Assembly (NCBI GenBank): GCA_030691805.1
Contig: JAUYDP010000246.1
Location: 1-9,017 of the forward strand
DNA length: 9,017 bases
Source of the DNA: Dehalococcoidia bacterium
GTDB lineage: Bacteria > Chloroflexota > Dehalococcoidia > JAUYDP01
Reading direction: 5' to 3'
Shown here: one piece after another, positions 1-5,993 of the stretch
Position numbering within the stretch: the stretch's first letter is position 1
Layout of the letters: every line of letters begins with the position of its first letter
Translations under genes and position numbers: made by a program
The notes under the pieces: generated by a model
The model's input: the letters and a program-made list of their open reading frames with translations, nothing else
What the model was told of the DNA's origin: nothing
Database searches by the model: none

Positions 1-340
1 TTTCCAGTATTCACGCCGGCCCGGTACCGCCGCTGCCCGGATGGCGGGCGCTGTCCCCGCCAGGACTGCGGCAAGCCGGAGCGAGCGCATGTTATTGCTG
101 GCGGCCGTAGCGACCGCGGCCTTCCGCCAAAAAATTCTGGGTATCACAATGGACGTCCTCTTCGAGGAAGAGGTCAAGGAGAAAACCGGCTCCTGGCGGG
201 GACTCACCGACAACTACCTGGAGGTAGAGGTCCGGTCCGATCTCCCCCTGGCTAACCAGATTCGTAGCGTCAGACTCGATGAACTACGGGATGAGACTCT
301 TATGGGGACTATAGTCAGCGATGCCAACAGTCACAACTGA
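1..340 (+). CDS. mtaB: MtaB-like tRNA methylthiotransferase, C-terminal part (5' end outside window)
   Basis: The reading frame is open from base 2 to the TGA at 338-340, giving 112 residues of a gene that begins before the window. The fragment opens with FQYSRRPGTAAARM, the end of the radical-SAM core in MiaB/MtaB enzymes (typical form F-YS-RPGTxAA). A helical stretch follows, then ILGITMDVLFEEE and GLTDNYLEVEV, which match the C-terminal TRAM domain of the MtaB branch; MiaB proper usually has a different GRT..NR signature there. MtaB enzymes add a methylthio group to t6A37 of tRNAs reading ANN codons, using S-adenosylmethionine and two [4Fe-4S] clusters. The cluster-binding cysteines lie upstream of the window, so activity cannot be judged. 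The first ATG at 41 is internal to the domain and is not the real start. The 3' end overlaps the next gene by 20 bp, suggesting co-transcription. Confidence 0.85.
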   Translation, partial: FQYSRRPGTAAARMAGAVPARTAASRSERMLLLAAVATAAFRQKILGITMDVLFEEEVKEKTGSWRGLTDNYLEVEVRSDLPLANQIRSVRLDELRDETLMGTIVSDANSHN

Positions 341-674
341 ATGTCTTTTCTGCCGCATTATTGCGGGAGAGATCCCCAGCGAAATGGTCTATCAGAACCA
401 GGACCTGGTAGCCTTCCGTGACAAGTACCCCAAGGCGCCGACCCATATACTGGTCATGCCTAAGGAACACATACCGTCCCTTTCCCTGGTAGAGGACCGG
501 CACTCCGACCTTCTAGCCCGTATGGTGCTCCTGGTAAACCAGTTGGCGAAGGAGCAGGGAGTAGCCGAACAGGGATACCGGCTCGTGGTGAACGCCGGCC
601 CCTGGGGCGGACAGGCAGTACCACACCTCCACTTCCACCTTATCGGAGGGAAACCATTGCGATGGGAGCACTAG
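321..674 (+). CDS. hinT: HIT family (HinT-like) purine nucleoside phosphoramidase
   Basis: This is a 117-residue protein, the usual length of the HinT/PKCI branch of the histidine triad superfamily. The triad H102-L-H104-F-H106-L is preceded by GGQAVP and followed by IGG, as in HinT. The N-terminal CLFCRII (C8 and C11), together with H50 of KEHI and H102, fits the zinc site seen in many bacterial members. Family members hydrolyse AMP-lysine, aminoacyl-adenylates and other adenosine phosphoramidates in the cytosol, with the central triad His as nucleophile. The ATG at 321 lies inside the end of the mtaB-like gene (20-bp overlap), so translation is probably coupled. The C-terminus ends in KPLRWEH, a few residues short of the common RPLGWPPG ending, which is ordinary variation. 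The fold assignment is firm; the physiological substrate is not known. Confidence 0.93.
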   Translation: MPTVTTECLFCRIIAGEIPSEMVYQNQDLVAFRDKYPKAPTHILVMPKEHIPSLSLVEDRHSDLLARMVLLVNQLAKEQGVAEQGYRLVVNAGPWGGQAVPHLHFHLIGGKPLRWEH

Positions 675-742
675 ATGGTATTTAGACCCCTGGGGCCTAC
701 TATTATCAAGCGGGAAACCATACTTATTATGAAAGGGGAAAG

Positions 743-1318
743 ATGAACATCTTCAACCGGGCGCTGGGTACCCTATTTTCGGTGGTCCTAGTAGTTGGCG
801 GGCTTTCCGCCTTCTTCTTAACGCTGGCAGCCCCTAACGAGACCACCTCATACGTTCAAAGCTGGGCCTTATATCTATCCGACCAGGTGACCTTCGGCAA
901 CCGGCTGGCCGTGGGACTGGGCGCCGCCATTGCCACGATCGCTGGAGTGCTCATCTTTCTGCTGGAAGCGCCAAGGAGGAGCAGCACTACCGTCCAGCTA
1001 AAGAAGGTGACCGGCGGTGAGGGGATCTTGAGCATCGGGGCAATTGCCCAGCGTGTGCAGCACGACATCGAGCTCCTGGGAGGCGTGCGGCGGGCCAAGC
1101 CACTGGTAATTGGTCGTGGCAAGCGGGTTGATATTCGCGTAGATTTGACTACGGACCCGTACGTGGAAGCCGCCCCAAAGACTCAGGAGGTCTGTCAGGT
1201 CATCCGGGACAACGTGGAGGCGCAGATGGGCGTGCGGGTGCGGCGCATCAGTGTTCGAATCACCCATGATACCATCCCCAACGGAGCGCCAAGCCGCCAT
1301 ACCCCAGATGCGGTCTAA
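743..1318 (+). CDS. amaP: AmaP-like membrane protein (alkaline shock response membrane anchor family)
   Basis: The protein has 191 residues. Two hydrophobic segments, roughly residues 7-29 and 53-74, flank a short polar loop. They are followed by a cytoplasmic region (about 84-175) with the Asp23-like pattern GILSIGAIAQRVQHDIE and V-RRISVRITHD. This layout matches AmaP, which in Gram-positive bacteria anchors the alkaline shock protein Asp23 to the membrane; the soluble part is itself related to Asp23. The start is supported by a purine-rich AAAGGGGAAAG just upstream of ATG 743. No separate Asp23 gene lies beside it here, so its partner may be elsewhere or it may act alone. The stop codon is directly followed by the GTG of the hydrolase, so the two are probably translated from one transcript. 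The last ~15 residues look disordered. Confidence 0.7.
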   Translation: MNIFNRALGTLFSVVLVVGGLSAFFLTLAAPNETTSYVQSWALYLSDQVTFGNRLAVGLGAAIATIAGVLIFLLEAPRRSSTTVQLKKVTGGEGILSIGAIAQRVQHDIELLGGVRRAKPLVIGRGKRVDIRVDLTTDPYVEAAPKTQEVCQVIRDNVEAQMGVRVRRISVRITHDTIPNGAPSRHTPDAV

Positions 1319-1954
1319 GTGTCCATAACCAAGGTCAGTTTCCTGGCTGGACCTATCTTAATTGAGGGGATGCTACACCTGCCAGAGGTAGCGTCCGCTG
1401 GTCCAGCCGTGGTGGTGTGTCATCCCCATCCCCTATACGGGGGAAATATGCATAACCTGGTGGTGGCGCAGATATGCCGCTGCCTGAACGAGAACGGGAT
1501 AGCCGCCCTGCGCTTCAACTTCCGGGGCACGGGGGCCAGCCAGGGGTCGCATGGAGAAGGTATCCTGGAACGTGAAGACGTGAAGGGCGCCCTCTCCTAC
1601 CTGGAATCTCTCCAAGCGGTAGACACGGCGCATATGGGTGTTGCCGGGTATTCCTTCGGAGCTTTCGTTGCCCTGGCCGCCGGCGCCGAAGACAGCCGGG
1701 CCAAAGCCATGTGCGGGGTCGCCCCTCCCATGGCCCATGCCGATATCTCATTTCTAAAAGCCACTACCAAACCCAAGTTCTTCATCTTCGGCAGCCGCGA
1801 CGAGATAACCCCCCTGGAGCCATTCCTGGCCCTCTACGCCGAGCTAAAGGGGGATAATCGCTATGAGGTGGTCCAGGGGGCAGACCACTTCCTCTTCGGC
1901 TACGAAGAGTTGGTGGCCGAGTCGGTAGCGGAGTACTTCGCGGGGAAGCTGTAG
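1319..1954 (+). CDS. Alpha/beta hydrolase, dienelactone-hydrolase/COG2945-like
   Basis: The protein has 211 residues and starts at GTG 1319, immediately after the upstream TAA with no spacing. I see no strong ribosome binding site, so translation may depend on termination of the upstream gene. The fold is clear: VVVCHPHPLYGGNMHN (oxyanion-hole region, about 31-46), ALRFNFRGTGASQG (63-76), the nucleophile elbow GYSFGA with Ser112, the acid Asp161 in GSRDEITP, and the catalytic His190 in GADHFLFG. HPHPxYGGxMxN followed by RFNFRGTGxSxG is typical of the small bacterial hydrolases grouped with COG2945. These are predicted serine esterases or peptidases of mostly unknown substrate. No signal peptide is seen, so the protein is cytosolic. 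All three catalytic residues are present, so it is probably active. The substrate is not predictable. Confidence 0.88.
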   Translation: MSITKVSFLAGPILIEGMLHLPEVASAGPAVVVCHPHPLYGGNMHNLVVAQICRCLNENGIAALRFNFRGTGASQGSHGEGILEREDVKGALSYLESLQAVDTAHMGVAGYSFGAFVALAAGAEDSRAKAMCGVAPPMAHADISFLKATTKPKFFIFGSRDEITPLEPFLALYAELKGDNRYEVVQGADHFLFGYEELVAESVAEYFAGKL

Positions 1955-1961
1955 CTCCCAA

Positions 1962-1989
1962 CCACACAAGCCCCGCCCGTGCTTGGTGG
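1962..1989 (+). terminator. Stem-loop after the hydrolase gene, possible terminator
   Basis: CCACACAAGC (1962-1971) pairs with GCTTGGTGG (1981-1989), with one bulged A and a 9-nt loop, starting 8 nt after the hydrolase stop. No T-run follows, so it is not a classic intrinsic terminator. It may instead protect the 3' end of the transcript. Its right arm overlaps the first tandem 11-bp unit. Confidence 0.4.
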
Positions 1990-2049
1990 TGCTTAAGTAG
2001 TGCTTCGATAGTTATTCGATGGTGGTTCAATAGTTGTTCAATGGTGGTT
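1984..2049. repeat. Six imperfect 11-bp tandem repeats
   Basis: The units are tggtggtgctt, aagtagtgctt, cgatagttatt, cgatggtggtt, caatagttgtt and caatggtggtt, back to back without gaps. Units 4 and 6 differ by one base, and units 3 and 5 by two, so there is also a 22-bp higher-order period. The period is close to one helical turn, so similar faces of each unit would line up on one side of the DNA. No open frame of note uses it. Function is unknown. Confidence 0.8.
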
Positions 2050-2069
2050 CACTATATCTATTCCGTTAG

Positions 2070-2096
2070 GACGTAGTGCGGGGGCTTGTCCCCTGC
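2070..2096. repeat. 27-bp hairpin-forming repeat, copy 1
   Basis: This is one of two identical 27-bp copies starting gacgtagtgc. The core gcgggggcttgtcccctgc (2078-2096) folds into a 7-bp stem with one G-U pair and a 5-nt loop. It looks like a REP-type short palindromic repeat, a class often scattered between genes in bacterial genomes. No T-run follows, so it is a weak terminator candidate. Confidence 0.85.
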
Positions 2097-2117
2097 GTAA
2101 CCCTTTGGGATAATCAA

Positions 2118-2144
2118 GACGTAGTGCGGGGGCTTGTCCCCTGC
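2118..2144. repeat. 27-bp hairpin-forming repeat, copy 2
   Basis: This is an exact copy of the element at 2070-2096, in the same orientation and 48 bp downstream, separated by a 21-bp unique segment. The hairpin is at 2126-2144. Perfect identity over 27 bp suggests recent duplication or active copying, since nothing codes here. No third copy is visible in this window on either strand. Confidence 0.85.
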
Positions 2145-2251
2145 TGGGGGTGTCGGGAGGGGCTACTCGCGACGAACGACACCTTCACCTAAAAATACAA
2201 ATATTAACTAACCAATTACGGCGTTCGTTCATTCCGGCAAGGTAATCTGAA

Positions 2252-2258
2252 AAGGAGG
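2252..2258 (+). promoter_or_regulatory. Strong ribosome binding site of the flavoprotein gene
   Basis: AAGGAGG lies 6 nt before ATG 2265. It is the clearest initiation signal of the three-gene operon and fixes the start of the flavoprotein; the downstream genes use coupled ATGA starts. Confidence 0.85.
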
Positions 2259-2264
2259 ACAACC

Positions 2265-3956
2265 ATGGAGACCCGTTCCTATGATGTAATTGTCGTCGGG
2301 GCAGGCGGAGCAGGGGTAACGGCCGCCGCCAGCGCCGCTCGGGCGGGCGCCCGTGTGGCCATCCTATCCAAAGAGCCGGTGGGGTGCGGTAACACCCGCA
2401 TCGCTTACGGCGGATTCGCCGGAGTCGGCATGGTCCCAGAAGACAACCCCGAAGAGTTCTTCCGGGACATAGTGGCGGGCGGCGAAGGCCTCGGCAATCC
2501 CCAATTGACGCGGGATTTCACTAAAGACGCCAGGAAGGGTCCATGCGTTGCCGAGGGAATGGGGCACATCTTCCGTCGAGACCAGGAAGGTGATGTTAAG
2601 GGACCCGTAATTGGAAGGGCCGGCGGCCACCGTTTCCATCGCGGTTTGTCCAGCCCGGCCCAGGGAGTCTCCTTAGGTGGTATGCTGCATAATGCCGCTT
2701 TCGGCGCCGGAGTGGAGATACTGGAGGAGGTGGTGGCCTTCCGGCTTATGGGACAGGACCGGGTCAATGGCCTGCTGGCCTATACTTTGCGAGATGGACG
2801 TGTGTTGGCACTGAATGCCGGGACGGTGGTGCTGGCCTGCGGCGGGGCCGGATGGCTCTTCTACCCCCATACCGACTGCGTTCGTTCGTCTACGGGCGAC
2901 GGCTTTGCCCTGGCCCTGGAGGCGGGAGCCGAATTGATGGGCATGGAGTTCTTGCAGTTCCTGCCCTTCTCCGTAACCCATCCGCCCTCCTACACCGGCA
3001 TCTTCCTGGGCGAGCCTTCCTCGACGGGGCCCAACGGGCGGCTGGTCAACGGCAAGGGCGAGACGGTGATGACCAACATGATGCCCAAGACCAGGTCCCA
3101 GGTGGCCAGGGTGGTGGCCCTGGAAATCAACGCCGGCAATACTACACCCCACGGGGGCATCAGCCTGGACGTCACCCCCAACCTGGAGACCCCCCAAGGT
3201 AGAAAGGCCTGGGAATCCATGAACGCCACGGGGCTTCTGGATCAAGCACGATTGATCTATGGCGAGCGGGCCTATCGCTGGGAGGAACCCTGGGATGTGG
3301 CCCCTACCGCCCACTTCAGCGCCGGAGGCGTCCGCATTGACCGGGACTGCCGCTCGACCATCCCAGGGCTATACGCCGCCGGAGAGGTATCCGGGGGCGT
3401 GCACGGCGCCGACCGGCTCGGAGGCACCGCCCTGACCGAGGTCTTTCTCTTCGGCTGGAAATCAGGGAAACGAGCCGCCGCCGAAGCCGCCAGCCTGGGG
3501 TCTTCACAGGTTGACTCCAGGGAGGCCGAAGAGCAGGCCAGCAGAGTTGAAGCGCTCTTCGGACGGAAAGGGGGAAACCGCCCTATTGCCCTTATCCGCC
3601 GCCTCCAGAAGGTCATGTGGGATAAGGTTGGCGTGGTGCGGACTGACGAAGGCCTGCGCCAGGCCCTCCAGGAGTTTGACCGCATCCGGGACGGCGCCCA
3701 GGACCTCCAGGTCCGGTCCGGTCGCACCTTCAATACCGAAGTGGCCGAGGCGCTGGAACTGGAGATGATGCTGGCAACAGGCCGGGCCATGGCCAAATCG
3801 GCCCTGGAACGCCAGGAGAGCCGGGGGGGCCACGTCCGCCTCGACTTCCCGGACCGGGACGACGCTCGCTGGCTGAAGAATATATTCGTCCGGAAGGAAG
3901 GGGACAAATTGAGAATCAGAGCAGAAGCGGTCCCCTCTCTGGAGGCGCTATCATGA
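2265..3956 (+). CDS. FAD-dependent oxidoreductase, SdhA/FrdA family flavoprotein subunit
   Basis: The protein has 563 residues. The N-terminal dinucleotide-binding motif is DVIVVGAGGAGVTAA (GAGGAG at 12-17), with the second FAD contact GLYAAGEVSGGVHGADRLGG at 368-387. The SdhA-type core is recognisable: STGDGFALALEAGAEL (209-224), MEFLQFLPF (227-235), PTAHFSAGGV (347-356, His350), TRSQVARVV (276-284, Arg282 at the place of the catalytic arginine), then a helical C-terminal domain and a basic tail. The family moves hydride between FAD and an alpha,beta-dicarboxylate or similar acid. Two departures stand out. The covalent-FAD His of SdhA/FrdA (S-H-T before AxQGG) is here G-N43-T before RIAYGG, so FAD is probably non-covalent. 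The capping-loop TEGARGEGG motif is replaced by FLGEPSSTGPNG, so the substrate may not be succinate or fumarate. The stop overlaps the iron-sulfur gene by 4 bp. No signal peptide is seen. Confidence 0.88.
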   Translation: METRSYDVIVVGAGGAGVTAAASAARAGARVAILSKEPVGCGNTRIAYGGFAGVGMVPEDNPEEFFRDIVAGGEGLGNPQLTRDFTKDARKGPCVAEGMGHIFRRDQEGDVKGPVIGRAGGHRFHRGLSSPAQGVSLGGMLHNAAFGAGVEILEEVVAFRLMGQDRVNGLLAYTLRDGRVLALNAGTVVLACGGAGWLFYPHTDCVRSSTGDGFALALEAGAELMGMEFLQFLPFSVTHPPSYTGIFLGEPSSTGPNGRLVNGKGETVMTNMMPKTRSQVARVVALEINAGNTTPHGGISLDVTPNLETPQGRKAWESMNATGLLDQARLIYGERAYRWEEPWDVAPTAHFSAGGVRIDRDCRSTIPGLYAAGEVSGGVHGADRLGGTALTEVFLFGWKSGKRAAAEAASLGSSQVDSREAEEQASRVEALFGRKGGNRPIALIRRLQKVMWDKVGVVRTDEGLRQALQEFDRIRDGAQDLQVRSGRTFNTEVAEALELEMMLATGRAMAKSALERQESRGGHVRLDFPDRDDARWLKNIFVRKEGDKLRIRAEAVPSLEALS

Positions 3957-4615
3957 AGGCTTCTATCAAGGTCTGGCGCTTCGATCCGGACAACGGGGAT
4001 AAGGGGAACCTGATCCAATACCAGGCGCCCTACCAAGAGGGCGATACCGTGCTACAGGCACTCCTGGACCTTTACGAGCAGGAGTACCCCGTTTGTTTCC
4101 GCTTTGGTTGCCGCTTCAAGAAGTGCGGCCTCTGCGCCGTGGAGATCAACGGGCGCCCCCGCCTGGCCTGCCGCACCCCCTTAAAGGACGGTTTGACCAT
4201 CAGGCCCCTCCGGGCTTTGCCCAACATCCGGGACCTGGTGGTGGACAGGGATCCAGCTTTCTCCGTACTTCTCCCGTACCAGCCCTGGCCGGCGATAGGC
4301 GAGCCTCCGGAGCGGTTGCCGCGCCTCACTGAGCCGGTGGAGCACCAGAGGCTGATGGCCTGTAATGAATGCCTGGGCTGCCTCTCCACCTGTCCGACCT
4401 ACCGGCATGACGACCCGTCCTGTGGCGGACCCTTCCAGTTCGTCAAGCTGGCCCAGGCGCACTTCCACCCCCTGGACCGGATGGACCGCCCCGCCCAGGC
4501 CCGCGCGCTCTCCATCGAGAGGTGCGGCTCCTGCCTCAAATGCCGCTGTCTTATTGGAATTCCCATCGTCAAGATGGCCATCCAGCCCCTCCTGGAGGGC
4601 GCCCATCAGCCATGA
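3953..4615 (+). CDS. SdhB/FrdB family iron-sulfur subunit
   Basis: The protein has 220 residues, close to the usual SdhB size. The N-terminal plant-type ferredoxin domain has C53-x4-C58-x2-C61-x11-C73, the [2Fe-2S] ligand set (FGCRFKKCGLCAVEING...LAC). The C-terminal domain has C137-NE-C140-LG-C143-LST-C147-P, then GGPFQFVKLAQA in place of the GPAxLLQAxR segment, then RC191GSC194LKC197RC199LIGIP. It would pass electrons from the flavoprotein to an acceptor. Compared with E. coli SdhB (RC-HSIMN-C-VSV-CP), it has an extra Cys194 and the last spacing is two residues shorter, with Leu in place of Pro. The extra cysteine is what distinguishes a [4Fe-4S] from a [3Fe-4S] centre in related enzymes. 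GGAGG at 3941-3945 and an ATGA overlap set the start. No membrane anchor gene follows. Confidence 0.88.
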   Translation: MKASIKVWRFDPDNGDKGNLIQYQAPYQEGDTVLQALLDLYEQEYPVCFRFGCRFKKCGLCAVEINGRPRLACRTPLKDGLTIRPLRALPNIRDLVVDRDPAFSVLLPYQPWPAIGEPPERLPRLTEPVEHQRLMACNECLGCLSTCPTYRHDDPSCGGPFQFVKLAQAHFHPLDRMDRPAQARALSIERCGSCLKCRCLIGIPIVKMAIQPLLEGAHQP

Positions 4616-5796
4616 ACGGCCTCTCACCCCGAGCCCTGGCCTGGGTCCGGTCACATATCCAAACGAGTCAGGAGTATATCTATCTGAACTCCGGCTACAC
4701 CGGTCCCAGCCCCAAGGGTGTCGCCGCCGCTGTCCGGGCCTGGAACAGGCGATGGTACGAAAAAGGGTTGACCACACCAATGGCCGTGGAGCAACAGGAG
4801 CAGATAGCCGAGGAGGCCCGGCTCCGGATGGCGGGCCTCCTCGGGTGCTCCCCTGGTGAAGTAGCCCTCACAGATAGCACCAGCCACGGGATAGGCCTGG
4901 TGGCCGCCGGCCTGGACTGGACGGCAGGAGATGAGGTGGTGGCCAACGATCTGGAGCACCCTTCCGGCCTTCTACCCTGGTTCATGCTCCGGGAAAGGTG
5001 GGGAGTGAACGCAAAGATGGTCTCCTTCCCACCCGGAACAGACCCCCTGGAGCGGCTGGCGCTGGCCCTGACACCGCGGACGCGGCTGGTATGTATCAGT
5101 CACGTCATGTACTCAACCGGGCTGCTGGTCCCCGTGGAGGAAGTCGCCCGTCTGGCCCATGAGGCCGGCGCCCTCTGCCTGGTGGACGGAGCGCAAGCGG
5201 CCGGCAACCTGCTCCTGGACATGGCCGGCTTGGGTTGCGACTTCTACGCGATCCCGGGACAGAAGTGGCTGCTTGGCCCGCCCGGCACGGGGGCCTTATA
5301 CATCCGGCGTGAGCTTCAGGACCGGGTCTGGCCGGCCCTGATCGGCTGGAATACCGTGGAGTCCTTCGAGATGGATGGAGGCTTCTCCCTCCGGCCGTCG
5401 GCCCGGCGGTACGAGGCGGCCACTCAGCCCTATGGATTGCTGGCCGGCCTGGAATCAGCCCTGGCCTTTACCGAAGGACTGGGGCGGGATGTGATCTATA
5501 GCCGAATTAGCGGACTGGCGGCCTACCTGCGGGCGAAGTTGTCGGAGATACCCGCAGTGAGGCTGGCGCCCTCTGGCAAATCGGGCCCTTCGGCGCTGGT
5601 CTGCTTCAACCTGGCAGGCTGGGAGCCGCAGGAGGTCGTGGACCGGTTGTTGGAGGGCTGGCGCATCGTCTGCCGCAGCATCCCCTACCCGCCCAGCATC
5701 CGGGCCTGTCCGCACTTCTTCAATACCGAGGAGGAGATCGACACGCTGGTAGAGGCGCTGGGCACACTGGCCGTCGAAAGCCGATCCGCAGATTAG
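4612..5796 (+). CDS. Class V aminotransferase-fold PLP enzyme (isopenicillin-N-epimerase/cysteine-desulfurase superfamily)
   Basis: The protein has 394 residues from ATG 4612, chosen because it forms an ATGA overlap with the stop of the iron-sulfur gene and has GGAGGG at 4594-4599. The frame is open further upstream to 4522, but that extension lies inside the preceding gene. Motifs in order are YIYLNSGYTGPSPKGV near the N-terminus, DSTSHGIG (phosphate-binding turn), VCISHVMYSTG, LVDGAQAAG with Asp192 and Gln195 contacting the PLP ring, and GQKWLLGPPGTGALYI with Lys218 as the Schiff-base lysine. The C-terminal segment SIRACPHFFNTEEEID (Arg364) holds the carboxylate-binding arginine. The RTGHHC loop that carries the catalytic cysteine of SufS-type desulfurases is absent; the region reads RIVCRSIPYPPSIR. 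It is therefore more likely an amino-acid lyase, epimerase or transaminase than a desulfurase. Its place in the redox operon suggests the three share a pathway. Confidence 0.85.
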   Translation: MNGLSPRALAWVRSHIQTSQEYIYLNSGYTGPSPKGVAAAVRAWNRRWYEKGLTTPMAVEQQEQIAEEARLRMAGLLGCSPGEVALTDSTSHGIGLVAAGLDWTAGDEVVANDLEHPSGLLPWFMLRERWGVNAKMVSFPPGTDPLERLALALTPRTRLVCISHVMYSTGLLVPVEEVARLAHEAGALCLVDGAQAAGNLLLDMAGLGCDFYAIPGQKWLLGPPGTGALYIRRELQDRVWPALIGWNTVESFEMDGGFSLRPSARRYEAATQPYGLLAGLESALAFTEGLGRDVIYSRISGLAAYLRAKLSEIPAVRLAPSGKSGPSALVCFNLAGWEPQEVVDRLLEGWRIVCRSIPYPPSIRACPHFFNTEEEIDTLVEALGTLAVESRSAD

Positions 5797-5993
5797 ACGG
5801 ATTAGCGATAGGGGCGGCATGGCAGTCTTTGTTAGCCGCACACAAGCGGAGGCGAAGAATCTCCTCCCCTTAGAACGACATCTCGCCAAGCCAGCCTGGC
5901 GGAACACTGGACATACTGCGCGTAACCTGCTACAAATAAGATAACTCTGAACATAACCCCCAGCACGCCGGAACTACTTGGGGAGGTCAATCC

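Larger units (their letters stand above)
1955..2264. other. 310-bp structured intergenic region
   Basis: No convincing gene is present on either strand. In order it holds a stem-loop right after the hydrolase stop, a run of six 11-bp tandem units, two copies of a 27-bp hairpin repeat, and an AT-rich stretch (about 2188-2218) before the flavoprotein gene. A 7-bp inverted repeat, acgaacg at 2172-2178 and cgttcgt at 2222-2228, brackets the AT-rich stretch. That would be a reasonable place for the promoter and an operator of the downstream operon, but I could not find a -35/-10 pair with acceptable spacing. Confidence 0.7.

Noticed and set aside
675..742. CCCCTGGGG palindrome and TATTAT boxes in the gap before the AmaP-like gene.
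   Set aside because: The palindrome is only 9 bp with no loop, and neither TATTAT has a credible -35 at the right distance.
2070..2144. Two 27-bp repeats with a 21-bp spacer looked like a minimal CRISPR array.
   Set aside because: Only two copies exist, the spacer is shorter than normal, no degenerate third repeat follows, and there are no cas genes. The hairpin repeat explanation is simpler.
2673..3314. Long antisense open frame of 213 codons under the flavoprotein gene, and similar ones under the other genes.
   Set aside because: They arise from high GC and third-position bias on the coding strand. The residues are rich in Gly, His, Pro and Arg with no recognisable motif, and they lie opposite strongly conserved genes.
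4522..4611. Upstream extension of the PLP enzyme frame to an ATG at 4522.
   Set aside because: It lies wholly inside the cysteine-rich coding region of the iron-sulfur gene, adds no conserved sequence, and the ATGA start at 4612 has a good ribosome binding site.
5797..5993. 197-bp gap between the PLP enzyme and the secreted protein, searched for a promoter, terminator or small RNA.
   Set aside because: Only short imperfect palindromes such as CGCCA/TGGCG (5884-5901) are present, with no T-run and no acceptable -35/-10 pair.
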